Shown here: in pieces, positions 49,476 to 57,182 of the stretch | How the letters are laid out: each line of letters starts with the position of its first letter | How positions within the stretch are numbered: position 1 is the stretch's first letter | Assembly (NCBI RefSeq): GCF_024172165.1 | Contig: NZ_JAMZEB010000002.1 | Location: forward strand, 10,204,501-10,268,500 | DNA length: 64,000 bases | Reading direction: 5' to 3' | Origin: Nonomuraea thailandensis | Lineage (GTDB): Bacteria; Actinomycetota; Actinomycetes; Streptosporangiales; Streptosporangiaceae | Notes under the pieces: model-generated | What the model saw: the letters and a program-made list of their open reading frames with translations, nothing else | The model's database searches: none | Told to the model about the DNA's origin: nothing | Position numbers and translations under genes: made by a program

Positions 49476-50620
49476 CGAACGAGCGCCCATCTCACCTACG
49501 CCTGGTCGCGGGTGATGCGGTCCACGTGCCTGGCGACCACGGACCCGCACCGACGCCGTTCCGCACATCCTGGACCGCTGACGAGCTGATGTCCGTGACC
49601 TTCCCGCCGACCAAGTGGGCCGTGCCCGGAGTGATCGCCGAAGGGCTCAACCTGCTGGCCGGTCCGCCCAAAGTTGGCAAGTCCTGGCTGTCACTCGCCA
49701 CGGCGGTCGCTGTCGCCGGGGGAGGGAAGGCCCTGGAAGCCATCGAGGTAGAGCCCGGCCCGGTGCTGTACCTGGCGCTGGAGGACACACCGCGCCGTCT
49801 CCAATCACGCATGGCCAAGATCCTGGGAGACAAGTCAGCCCCACGCGGACTGACCCTCTCCACGGCGTGCGAGACCCTTCCCAGGGGCGGAGACCAGGCA
49901 ATAGCCCGGTGGCTGGAACGCAACCCGGGTGCCCGCATGGTCGTCATCGACGTGTTCGCCAAGATCCGGGGCACTACGCCTCCCGGCCTGTCCGCCTATG
50001 ACGCCGACTACACCGCCATGGGCAGGGCCAAGAGCCTGGCCGACACCTACGGCGTGGCCGTCGTCCTGGTTCACCACGTCCGCAAGATGGGCTCTGACGA
50101 CTTCCTGGAGCAGGTCTCCGGCACCAACGGCCTGGCTGGTGCCGCTGACGCCACGTTGGTGCTCAAGCGCCAGCGTGGCACTGCCGATGGCGTCCTGCAC
50201 GTCACCGGCCGCGACGTCGAAGAGGCCGAATACGCGATGGCCTTCCAGCCCGCCGCCGGAGTGTGGCACCTGCTGGACGGCCCGCCCGAGGATCACACGC
50301 TGGGAGAGACCCGCGCGGCCATCGTCCGCTACGTCCGGGCGAACCCGAACAGCACACCCAAGGCCATCGCCGACGGCACTGGCCTGTCCTACGAGAACGT
50401 CCGCAAGACCTGCCCGCGCATGGCCAGCGACGGACAGCTCTGCGTGGACGCCAACAGCCGCTACCGGGTGCCAGGGACATCGGCCCACGAAGGTGTCCCG
50501 GCCGTCCCTGCTGTCCCTGAACCTGCTCTGACCAGCATGAACGCGGCGAGCCATGAGGGACAGACGTCCCTGCCCGCTGTCCCTGCTGTCCCTGCGCACG
50601 AGGAGGACGCGCGCCTATGA
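49472..50620 (+). CDS. RepA-like AAA ATPase/helicase of the AICE
   Basis: A 382-residue RecA-fold ATPase of the RepA/DnaB-like group. Motifs are Walker A GPPKVGKSW (K70), LYLALEDTPRRL, Walker B MVVIDVFAKI and VVLVHHVRKM, then a C-terminal winged helix (NSTPKAIADGTGLSYENVRK). The tail carries VPAVPAVP repeats encoded by TGTCCCTG-type DNA repeats. It would form the replication initiator/helicase partner of Prim-Pol. Coupled to its neighbours on both sides by ATGA overlaps. Confidence 0.88.
   Translation: MTNERPSHLRLVAGDAVHVPGDHGPAPTPFRTSWTADELMSVTFPPTKWAVPGVIAEGLNLLAGPPKVGKSWLSLATAVAVAGGGKALEAIEVEPGPVLYLALEDTPRRLQSRMAKILGDKSAPRGLTLSTACETLPRGGDQAIARWLERNPGARMVVIDVFAKIRGTTPPGLSAYDADYTAMGRAKSLADTYGVAVVLVHHVRKMGSDDFLEQVSGTNGLAGAADATLVLKRQRGTADGVLHVTGRDVEEAEYAMAFQPAAGVWHLLDGPPEDHTLGETRAAIVRYVRANPNSTPKAIADGTGLSYENVRKTCPRMASDGQLCVDANSRYRVPGTSAHEGVPAVPAVPEPALTSMNAASHEGQTSLPAVPAVPAHEEDARL
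50500..50600 (+). repeat. TGTCCC repeats inside the repA 3' end
   Basis: GTCCC occurs seven times between 50504 and 50594, mostly as TGTCCCTG or CGTCCCTG, in two groups around an inverted GAGGGACA (50558). An inverted copy of the first group lies at 38700-38790. The repeats encode the VPAVP tail, but the second copy is not part of an intact gene, which suggests a DNA-level role. Confidence 0.6.
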
Positions 50621-50856
50621 CCGTCACGGCTCCGGACAGCGTCCGGCTCGACACGATCGACATCGCTACCCAGGAGGACCTGCCCTTGCTGCTCACCGTC
50701 GAAGAGGCCGCGCACCGGCTCAGGATCGGGCGGACGCAGATGTACCAGCTCGTCAAGACCGGAGAAGTGGCGTCCGTCTGCATTGGCAGACTCCGCCGCG
50801 TCCCCATCGAGTGCCTGGCCGCCTACGTGAACAACCTTCTTGAAGGGAGCCGCTGA
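50617..50856 (+). CDS. xis: Excisionase-like helix-turn-helix protein
   Basis: A 79-residue MerR-like winged-helix (HTH_17) protein: LLTVEEAAHRLRIGRTQMYQ, LVKTGEVASVCIGRLRRVPI. Located directly upstream of int and overlapping repA by ATGA, it is the recombination directionality factor expected to act with Int in excision. Size and place match Xis of other AICEs. Confidence 0.88.
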   Translation: MTVTAPDSVRLDTIDIATQEDLPLLLTVEEAAHRLRIGRTQMYQLVKTGEVASVCIGRLRRVPIECLAAYVNNLLEGSR

Positions 50857-50857
50857 C

Positions 50858-52090
50858 ATGGGACGCAGGCCCAACGGTGCATCGACCATCTACTTCGGCG
50901 GCGACGGCAAGTGGCACGGCCGGGTGACCGTGGGCGTCAAGGATGATGGCACCCCCGATCGCCGCCACGTGAAGCGCAAGACAGAAGCCGAGGTCATCAA
51001 GGCCGTTCGTGAGCTGGAACGCCAGCGAGACGGCGGGCACGTCCGAAAGGCCGGCCAGCGGTGGACGGTCGCGAAGTGGCTGACCCACTGGATCGAGAAC
51101 ATCGCTGTCCCGCCTGCTATCCGGGAGAGCACGCACTCCGGCTACAAGGTGGACGTGGTGACCCACCTGATCCCCGGCATCGGTGCTCACCGCCTCGACA
51201 AGCTGGAGCCTGAGCACCTGGAAAAGCTCTACGCCAAGATCCAGCGTTCCGGACGATCCGCTGGAACGGCTCACCACGTTCACCGGACCGTTCGGGCCGC
51301 GCTCAACGAGGCCGTACGGCGCGGCCACATCACGAAGAACCCGGTGACCCTGGCCAAGGCCCCAGTGCTCACGGACGCCGAGATCGAGCCCTACGACATC
51401 GAGGAGATCCGCCTCCTGCTCAAGGCTGCTGACGAACTGCCACGGAACAGCGCGCGGTGGGGGATCGCGCTCGCACTCGGACTGCGCCAAGGCGAAGCCC
51501 TTGGCTTGCGTTGGACGCACGTGGATCTCGACAAGGGTGTTCTGCGGGTGCGGCGCAGTCGTCAGCGTCCCAAGTACGCCCACGGGTGTGCCGACCGTCC
51601 CTGTGGCAGGAAGCCTGGCTTCTGCCCGCAACGCAAGCAAGTCAACGAGGCGACGTCGGACACCAAGTCGAAGGCCGGGCGGCGGGTGATCGGTCTGCCG
51701 GACGAGTTGGTGACCCTGCTCAGGAAACACAAGGCGGAGCAGGACAAGGACCGCCAGGCGGCTCGTCAGCTCTGGCAGGAGGGCGGCTGGGTCTTCACCA
51801 CGGCGACAGGCCAGCCGGTGAGTCCGTACAGCGACTATCACGAGTGGAAGGCACTACTGAAAGCCGCTGGTCTACGTGACGGTCGGCTGCACGACGCGCG
51901 CCATACCGCCGCCACGGTGTTGCTCATCCTCGGAGTGCCCGAACGTACGGTCATGGCCATCATGGGGTGGTCCGGCTCGGGCATGGCGGCGCGGTATCAG
52001 CACGTGACGGACGGCATCCGGCAGACCGTGGCCAGGCAAGTCGGAGGTCTCATCTGGGAGGCGGAAAGGAGCCCTGAAGAGGCCAACTGA
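50858..52090 (+). CDS. int: Tyrosine site-specific integrase
   Basis: A 410-residue integrase with an N-terminal arm-binding/SAM-like part (PNGASTIYFGGDGKWHGRV) and a catalytic domain holding R210 in LGLRQGEALGLRW, H345-x2-R348 in HDARHT, a following GW and nucleophile Y380 in MAARYQHV. It recombines attP with the 3' part of tRNA-Ser(GGA). ATG 50858 behind GAAGGGAG. The stop is followed by an exact repeat that supplies a second in-frame TGA and doubles as arm-type sites. Confidence 0.95.
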   Translation: MGRRPNGASTIYFGGDGKWHGRVTVGVKDDGTPDRRHVKRKTEAEVIKAVRELERQRDGGHVRKAGQRWTVAKWLTHWIENIAVPPAIRESTHSGYKVDVVTHLIPGIGAHRLDKLEPEHLEKLYAKIQRSGRSAGTAHHVHRTVRAALNEAVRRGHITKNPVTLAKAPVLTDAEIEPYDIEEIRLLLKAADELPRNSARWGIALALGLRQGEALGLRWTHVDLDKGVLRVRRSRQRPKYAHGCADRPCGRKPGFCPQRKQVNEATSDTKSKAGRRVIGLPDELVTLLRKHKAEQDKDRQAARQLWQEGGWVFTTATGQPVSPYSDYHEWKALLKAAGLRDGRLHDARHTAATVLLILGVPERTVMAIMGWSGSGMAARYQHVTDGIRQTVARQVGGLIWEAERSPEEAN

Positions 52091-52108
52091 GACCCGAACT
52101 GAGACCCA
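52085..52108 (+). repeat. Arm-type repeats at the integrase end
   Basis: AACTGAGACCC at 52085-52095 and 52097-52107, period 12 bp. The first copy contains the int stop codon and the second adds an in-frame TGA. The same 11-mer occurs just inside the other end of the element (38530). Confidence 0.75.
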
Positions 52109-52113
52109 GAGCA

Positions 52114-52150
52114 AGAGGGGTCATGCCGCTGATCACGGCATGACCCCTCT
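52114..52150. terminator. Terminator between int and tRNA-Ser
   Basis: AGAGGGGTCATGCCG (52114-52128) is perfectly complementary to 52136-52150 around a seven-base loop. It separates the converging int and tRNA transcripts and touches the att core. Confidence 0.88.
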
Positions 52151-52211
52151 GAGCTGGCGGAGGATAGGGGATTTGAACCCCTGATAGGTTGCCCTATACA
52201 CGCTTTCCAAG
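52148..52211. other. Right attachment core (64-bp direct repeat)
   Basis: Identical to 38374-38437. Here the core continues into the 5' part of tRNA-Ser(GGA), so integration regenerates a complete tRNA at this end. The repeats end at the anticodon loop (complement of TTGGAAAG). Confidence 0.95.
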
Positions 52212-52242
52212 CGTGCGCCCTCGGCCACTAGGCGAATCCTCC
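52155..52242 (-). tRNA. tRNA-Ser (anticodon GGA), AICE target
   Basis: A complete class II serine tRNA on the minus strand: acceptor GGAGGAT/ATCCTCC, discriminator G, encoded CCA at 52157-52155, anticodon loop TTGGAAA (GGA, reading UCC/UCU), long variable arm and T-arm with TTCAAAT. The 3' two-thirds come from the integrated element. Confidence 0.96.
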
Positions 52243-52345
52243 GCCGACGAGCTTACCGGACTTCTCGAGGTGCGCAGACCATGTTTTCGCGCGGAGGTTC
52301 TCGCGGGGTGGAGCGAGCACTGCGGGGTGCGGCTAGACTGTCCAG

Positions 52346-52435
52346 GGACCCCTCGCGCGGCGTCATCCTGTGAACCTCCCCAGGGCCGGAAGGCAGCAAG
52401 GATAAGCGGGCTCTGGCGGGTGTGCGGGGGGTCTC
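52346..52435 (+). ncRNA. ffs: Signal recognition particle RNA (4.5S type)
   Basis: The SRP domain IV consensus is clear: GTGAACC, CCAGGGCCGGAAGGCAGCAA and GATAAGCGGG, with outer helix GGACCCC/GGGGGTC. The position between tRNA-Ser and dnaX is the usual one in actinobacteria. TAGACT at 52334-52339 is a plausible -10 element. Ends are approximate. Confidence 0.92.
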
Positions 52436-52470
52436 TTCGTTGAGAGCCCCCTCGCAGGCGGGATGGTCGT

Positions 52471-55023
52471 ATGAGCCTTGCGCTTTACCGCAAGTACCGA
52501 CCCGGGACCTTCGCCGAGGTCAAGGGTCAGGAACACGTCACCGATCCGCTGAGACAAGCGCTGCGTACGGGCCGGATCAACCACGCCTACCTCTTCAGCG
52601 GCCCCCGCGGATGTGGCAAGACCTCCAGCGCCCGCATCCTGGCGCGCTCTCTCAACTGCGAGCAGGGCCCCACGCCCGACCCGTGCGGCGAGTGCGAGTC
52701 GTGTGTCGCGCTGGCCCCGACCGGCCCCGGGCACCTCGACGTCATCGAGATCGACGCCGCCTCCCACGGTGGTGTGGACGACGCGCGCGACCTGCGCGAG
52801 CGGGCCTTCTTCGCCCCCGTCTCCGCGCGCTACAAGATCTACATCATCGACGAGGCGCACATGGTGACCCGCGAGGGTTTCAACGCGCTGCTCAAGCTCG
52901 TCGAGGAGCCCCCGCCGCACCTGAAGTTCATCTTCGCGACGACGGAGCCGGAAAAGGTCATCGGCACCATCAAGTCGCGTACGCACCACTACCCGTTCCG
53001 GCTGATGCCGCCCACGACGCTCAGGGCGCTGTTGGAGGAGATCCTCACCTCCGAGAGCGTGCCCTTCGAGCCGGCCGCGCTGCCCCTGGTCGTACGCGCG
53101 GGGGCCGGGTCCGCGCGCGACTCGCTGTCGATCCTCGACCAGCTCCTCGCCGGGGCGGAGGAGGACGGCATCACCTACGCCAAGGCCGTCTCGCTGCTCG
53201 GCTACACCGACGGCGACCTGCTCGACGAGGTCGTCAACGCGTTCGCGGCCAAGGACGGCGGCCAGGTCTTCCACGCGGTCAACCGGGTGATCGAGGGCGG
53301 TCACGACCCGCGCCGGTTCGCCTCCGACCTGCTCGAACGCTTCCGTGACCTGGTGATCCTGGCGAACGTGCCCGAGGCGGCCTCCAGCGGCCTGCTCGAC
53401 CGGCCCGCCGACGAGCTGGAGCGGCTCGTCCAGCAGGCCGCCTCGATGGGCCCCGCCGAGCTGACCCGAGCCGCCGAGGTGTTCAACGCCGGGCTCACCG
53501 AGATGCGCGGCGCCACCTCGCCGCGCCTGCTGCTGGAGCTGATGTGCGCCCGCGTCCTGCTGCCCGGTGCGGCGCAGGGTGAGGCGGCGCTGCTGGCCCG
53601 CCTCGAACGTCTCGAACGGGGCGGCGCCGTCGCCCAGATGGCCGCTCGCGCCTCCGCCGGTGCGCATGTGGGTGTGCCCGCGGCCCCATCCGCCGGTGCG
53701 CCCGCGGGGCTCGGGACGGTGAGCGCCGTAGGAGCGCAGGTCGCCTCGGGTGGGCACCACGGAGCGCAGATGGCCTCGGGTGGGCACCACAACGTGGCGG
53801 CGCCGGCTCCCGCGGCAGGTCCGGCTCAGGTGGTTGCGGCCGGTGACGCCGCCGCGGCCGCCACACCGGCTTCGGCGCACGCCGCTCCTGATGGGAGCGG
53901 CGGTAGCGGTGGTGGGGACGACTGGCCCGAGCCCGTACGTCCCGGCGCCGCGCCGGCACCATCGCCTTCTCCGGCCCCGGCTGCTCCTGCCGGTGGCGCG
54001 CCGCAGGCTGCCGCGCCAGCGGGGGGCGGGGCTCCGGCGGCGGGGGGCGCGGGTGCCGTCCAGTCGCAGTGGGCCGCCGTGCTGGCCGCGCTCAAGCAGC
54101 GCAGCATCGTCGTCTGGGCGAACGTGAGCACCAACGCCCAGGTGGTGGGCGTCGAGGGCAACCTGGTGACGCTCGGGTTCACCCAGGTCGGCGCGATGAA
54201 GAACTTCACCGGCGGCGGCAAGGACGCCGTGGTGGCAGGCGTGCTGGGCGAGGTGCTCGGCGGCACCTGGCGCGTCGAGGCGGTCGTCGGCGGCTCCCCG
54301 GCACCTCGCGGCCCGGCCCGCGCCCCGTCGGCCCCGTCGGCTTCGCCCCCTGGCGGTGCGGGGTCACACGGGGCTGCCGGTAGCTCTACCGGACCGGTCG
54401 GTGCCCAGGGTGCGCCGGGGCCGCAGGGCGTGTCGGGGCCGCAGATGGTGGCCCAGAGTGTGCCGGCGCCTCAGGGGGGTCAGGCCGCGGGCGGCTCCCA
54501 GGGACGTACGGCCTCACACGGGGCTTCCCACGAGGGCCGGGAAGGTCAGGACTCCGACCAGCCTCCGGCCGGCGCGCCGGGACGCCAGACCACGGACGAG
54601 TCCTGGCCCGACGCTCCCGACGACTTCGGCCCGGGCGCCCCGCCCAGCCCCGATCCCACGCAGACGGTCAGCGCGGCCCAGCACACGGCCGGCGCTCCGG
54701 TGGGCGTCGTGCAGGCAGGCAGCGTACAGACGGGCACTGTGCAAGCGGGCAGTGTGCAGACGGCCACTGTGCAGACGGGCGCCGGCCTGGCCGCTGCCCG
54801 GTCGGCGGCCAAGGCGGCGGCTCAGGCGGGGCCGCGCGTTCCTGCGGCCCGTGGCGCGGCCGCGGCCTGGCCCGACGCGATCCCCGGTCGTGACAAGGGG
54901 CCCGAGTCCGATGAGGTGGACCCGCTCAACGACGCCGACGCCGACGTGGACGCCGTCTCGGGGATGGCGCTGCTGGAGCGGGAGCTCGGCGCCAAGGTGA
55001 TCGGCGAGATCGACCACACCTGA
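52471..55023 (+). CDS. dnaX: DNA polymerase III gamma/tau subunit
   Basis: Clamp-loader ATPase, 850 residues. The N-terminal AAA+ module (1-375) has YLFSGPRGCGKTSSARI, the zinc module with four cysteines (CEQG...CGECESC), IIDEAHMV and the SRC-type sensor; a domain III follows. Residues from about 385 form a very long Ala/Pro/Gly/Gln-rich tail with a folded island near 530-610 (QWAAVLAALKQRSIVVWA, VVGVEGNLVTLGF). The tail also has five VQxGx pentapeptide repeats near 747-771. The C-terminal EIDHT and stop are repeated four times in the DNA. Confidence 0.96.
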   Translation: MSLALYRKYRPGTFAEVKGQEHVTDPLRQALRTGRINHAYLFSGPRGCGKTSSARILARSLNCEQGPTPDPCGECESCVALAPTGPGHLDVIEIDAASHGGVDDARDLRERAFFAPVSARYKIYIIDEAHMVTREGFNALLKLVEEPPPHLKFIFATTEPEKVIGTIKSRTHHYPFRLMPPTTLRALLEEILTSESVPFEPAALPLVVRAGAGSARDSLSILDQLLAGAEEDGITYAKAVSLLGYTDGDLLDEVVNAFAAKDGGQVFHAVNRVIEGGHDPRRFASDLLERFRDLVILANVPEAASSGLLDRPADELERLVQQAASMGPAELTRAAEVFNAGLTEMRGATSPRLLLELMCARVLLPGAAQGEAALLARLERLERGGAVAQMAARASAGAHVGVPAAPSAGAPAGLGTVSAVGAQVASGGHHGAQMASGGHHNVAAPAPAAGPAQVVAAGDAAAAATPASAHAAPDGSGGSGGGDDWPEPVRPGAAPAPSPSPAPAAPAGGAPQAAAPAGGGAPAAGGAGAVQSQWAAVLAALKQRSIVVWANVSTNAQVVGVEGNLVTLGFTQVGAMKNFTGGGKDAVVAGVLGEVLGGTWRVEAVVGGSPAPRGPARAPSAPSASPPGGAGSHGAAGSSTGPVGAQGAPGPQGVSGPQMVAQSVPAPQGGQAAGGSQGRTASHGASHEGREGQDSDQPPAGAPGRQTTDESWPDAPDDFGPGAPPSPDPTQTVSAAQHTAGAPVGVVQAGSVQTGTVQAGSVQTATVQTGAGLAAARSAAKAAAQAGPRVPAARGAAAAWPDAIPGRDKGPESDEVDPLNDADADVDAVSGMALLERELGAKVIGEIDHT
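54709..54783 (+). repeat. Five 15-bp repeats inside dnaX
   Basis: Five consecutive 15-bp units (GTGCAGRCRGGCAGY-like) encode VQAGS, VQTGT, VQAGS, VQTAT and VQTGA in the disordered tail of DnaX. Confidence 0.85.
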
Positions 55024-55116
55024 CCGGCGGAGGGCATCGACCACACCTGACCGGCGGAGGGCATCGACCACACCTGACCGGCGGAGGGCATCGACCACAC
55101 CTGACCGGCGGAGGGC
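55009..55116 (+). repeat. Four perfect 27-bp repeats over the dnaX stop
   Basis: Units of 27 bp start at 55009, 55036, 55063 and 55090 and are identical (each begins ATCGACCACACCTGA). The first covers the last four codons and the stop of dnaX. As 27 is a multiple of three, each later unit puts another TGA in the dnaX frame. Confidence 0.95.
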
Positions 55117-55326
55117 TGCGTGGAGCGCGGCGTGCCCGGCGTGTGCAGGGAGAGCGCCTGCTCGGCAGCGTGATGTGGTGCGCTGGGTCGCTGCTTGGGA
55201 GCGTTGTGAGGTGCGCCCGCCCCCGCGCCGCTGTTCGGCAGGGTTGTGAGGCGCGCCCGGCCACAGGTGGCTGCTTCGACGTGTGGCGCTGACCGTGCCG
55301 CGCGAGCGCTCCCCTTCCGGCCGGGG
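55117..55326. repeat. Gene-free stretch with degenerate repeats
   Basis: No gene is supported. Three imperfect units share TG(C/T)T(C/T)GG(C/G)AG(C/G)GTT or similar followed by GTGAGG(T/C)GCGCCCG (near 55159, 55192 and 55231). They look like decayed tandem duplications next to the perfect array. Confidence 0.45.
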
Positions 55327-56754
55327 TCAGGAGAGAAGGCGGGAGCGGGCGGCGGCGGAGCGGAGGTCGGTGGCGGGGAGGGCGGCCAGGCGCTCCAGCA
55401 CCTCGTAGTCGTCACGCCCGTTGCACGTCTGCGCGTAGGCCCACAACTCGTCCGGCCCCCCGTGCCGCAGCAGGAAGGCCCGGACCTGGGCCTCCAGCTC
55501 GTCGCGCTCCCGCCGGATCTCCGGCGACTCGGAGCGGGGCAGCAACGGCCCGGGGTAGGCGCGCGCCAGCCCCGCGGGGTCGCTGGACGACAGCAGTCGG
55601 CGCACCTTCATGAAGTCCGCCTCCACGGGACAGACCAGCCGGTACGGCTTGGCGGCGATGGCCTCCCCGAGCTGCCCGCGCAGCCGGTGGATCTCGGCCC
55701 TGATGGTCACCGGGTTCCCGTCGTCCCCGTACAGGTGGAACGAGAGCTGCTCGGCCGTCAGCCCGTGCGGGTGCAGGGCCAGGAGGGCGAGGAGCTCGGC
55801 GTGGCGCAGCGACAGGGGCCGGTCGTCGTCGCCGTACGAGGCGGTGGGCGTGCCCTCGCCGAGGAGCGACAGGGTCAGGGCCGGCGGGGCGGACGCCGTG
55901 CCCGGGCGCAGGAGGAAGCCTTCGGAGAAGGGCTCCAGGAGGGCGGCGGTGCCGTCCCTGAGCATGAGGCGGTGGCCGGCCTGCTTCCCGAGGGGGACGC
56001 GCTCGCCGAGGTCGCCGCCCGGGTCGCCGGAGATGACGCGGCCGGTGGACGACAGCAGGATGCCGGGCCGGCCGCGCAGGGACTCGAACCGGCGGCGCAG
56101 CCGTTCGTCGCGCTCGTGCATGCGCAGGGCGAGCTGCGTCTCGGCGAGCTTGGCCGTGGCGGCCACCAGGGCGACGGTGGCGGGGTGCAGGCTCCGCGCG
56201 GTGCCGCTGACGTCGACGCAGCCGATGACGCGCCCCGAGTCGGGGTCGGTGATCGGGGCGGCGCTGCACGACCAGATGTGCAGCACCCGCATCAGGTGCT
56301 CCTCCGAGTACACGTGCACGGGCCGGCCGGTGGCCAGGGCGGTGCCGATGCCGTTGGTGCCGACGTCGTGCTCGCTCCACTGGTGGCCGTCGGCCAGGCC
56401 GATCCGGTCGGCGTGGCGCATGATGGAGTGGTTACCTTCGCGCCACAATACGCGCCCGTCACTGTCTGTAACGATCATGATATGGCCGGTCTCATCGGCC
56501 GATCCAGACAGGGTTTGGGCGAGAAGGGGCAAGAGGGGCTGTAGGGGGTGTGTTCTACGGATGTCCCGCATGGAGGCGGGATCGTAGACAAGTGGGGCAC
56601 TCTTGCCTTCCAGGTCGATCCCGGCGTCCAGCGAACGACGCCAGGACGCCCTGATCAGATGGCGGGGCGACTCCGGCCAGGCCCCACCTGTCGCCACGGC
56701 TTCGTGTGCTCCACGGAGAAGGCGGGAGTACGTGTCGAGATGGGCGTAACTCAT
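55327..56754 (-). CDS. GAF-domain transcriptional regulator (AcoR-like sensor half)
   Basis: A 475-residue protein. Residues 70-220 form a GAF domain like that of AcoR-type activators (NHSIMRHADRIGLADGHQWS, EHDVGTNGIGTALATGRPVH, SCSAAPITDPDSGRVIGCVD). There is no sigma-54 AAA+ domain; instead the C-terminal part has a winged helix like trans_reg_C (LLALLALHPHGLTAEQLS, VTIRAEIHRLRGQLG). Similar actinobacterial proteins control aldehyde or alcohol dehydrogenase genes, but no such gene is adjacent here. Start ATG 56754. Confidence 0.85.
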   Translation of the reverse strand: MSYAHLDTYSRLLRGAHEAVATGGAWPESPRHLIRASWRRSLDAGIDLEGKSAPLVYDPASMRDIRRTHPLQPLLPLLAQTLSGSADETGHIMIVTDSDGRVLWREGNHSIMRHADRIGLADGHQWSEHDVGTNGIGTALATGRPVHVYSEEHLMRVLHIWSCSAAPITDPDSGRVIGCVDVSGTARSLHPATVALVAATAKLAETQLALRMHERDERLRRRFESLRGRPGILLSSTGRVISGDPGGDLGERVPLGKQAGHRLMLRDGTAALLEPFSEGFLLRPGTASAPPALTLSLLGEGTPTASYGDDDRPLSLRHAELLALLALHPHGLTAEQLSFHLYGDDGNPVTIRAEIHRLRGQLGEAIAAKPYRLVCPVEADFMKVRRLLSSSDPAGLARAYPGPLLPRSESPEIRRERDELEAQVRAFLLRHGGPDELWAYAQTCNGRDDYEVLERLAALPATDLRSAAARSRLLS

Positions 56755-57182
56755 CGGTCACTCCAAGTAGTCAATTAGAGCATCCGTCCTGCGCCCGCTC
56801 AGCGCAACCCGTTCGGGGGGATTGCGGAGGGTGATTGAATGAACGCAACGTGTGTGCAACGTTCCTCTGCGTAACGTCCTTCACCAACGCGTCGGCGTGG
56901 TGCGGCCGCTCCGCCGGCGTGATGGCCGGGTCTCGGACGCTGGAGGGGGGCCGAGACCCGGCCAGAACACGCCGACGTCGGCCACATCGGGGGAACGAGG
57001 GCCAGGTCGGGCGATGGTTTCGAACGGGGATCAGGGCGCCACACGCGCCCCATTCGGCGCTGGACGGGTGACCCGTCCGGAGGCCGGGCACGAAACGGGG
57101 GAACGTCCCCAGTACATGACTTCGCTCAAACACCGTAGGCTCGTGGCAGTCAAGAACGCGGAGCCACGAGGAGCGCACGACG
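56755..57182. other. Intergenic region with GCAACGT repeats and a long hairpin
   Basis: No gene is supported in these 428 bp between the divergent GAF regulator and ybaB. Contents: GCAACGT at 56845 and 56856 and GTAACGT at 56871, then the strong inverted repeat at 56915-56974. No further symmetrical element is obvious up to the ybaB start. Confidence 0.6.
56915..56974. other. Long GC-rich inverted repeat
   Basis: CGGCGTG (56915-56921) and GGCCGGGTCTCGG (56924-56936) are matched by CCGAGACCCGGCC (56951-56963) and CACGCCG (56968-56974). That gives a 20-bp stem with small internal bulges and a 14-base loop. No T-tract follows on either strand, so it may be a structured RNA or regulatory hairpin rather than an intrinsic terminator. 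Confidence 0.7.

Larger units (their letters stand above)
38374..52211. mobile_element. Integrative and conjugative element (AICE) in tRNA-Ser(GGA)
   Basis: About 13.8 kb between two 64-bp repeats. Order: left-end noncoding repeats, three coupled genes on the minus strand, XRE regulator, lipoprotein, HAD and GntR, then one long plus-strand run of WhiB, zinc ribbon, RRQRL protein, DUF2637, small membrane protein, TraB/FtsK, zinc/membrane protein, primase-polymerase, RepA-like ATPase, Xis and Int. There is no relaxase or type IV secretion set, so transfer would be of double-stranded DNA by the TraB translocase, as known for AICEs such as pSAM2. All core genes look intact, so it may still be active. 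Confidence 0.93.

Noticed and set aside
55009..55116. CRISPR array
   Set aside because: The four 27-bp units are adjacent without spacers, and no cas genes are present.
55021..55116. Programmed readthrough or selenocysteine at the repeated dnaX TGA
   Set aside because: Readthrough would only add short peptides ending at the next TGA, and no SECIS-like hairpin or selenoprotein motif is seen.
54822..55415. Minus-strand protein with PSAGQVWSM repeats
   Set aside because: The frame is antisense to the dnaX end and to the 27-bp array; the peptide repeats merely reflect the DNA repeats.
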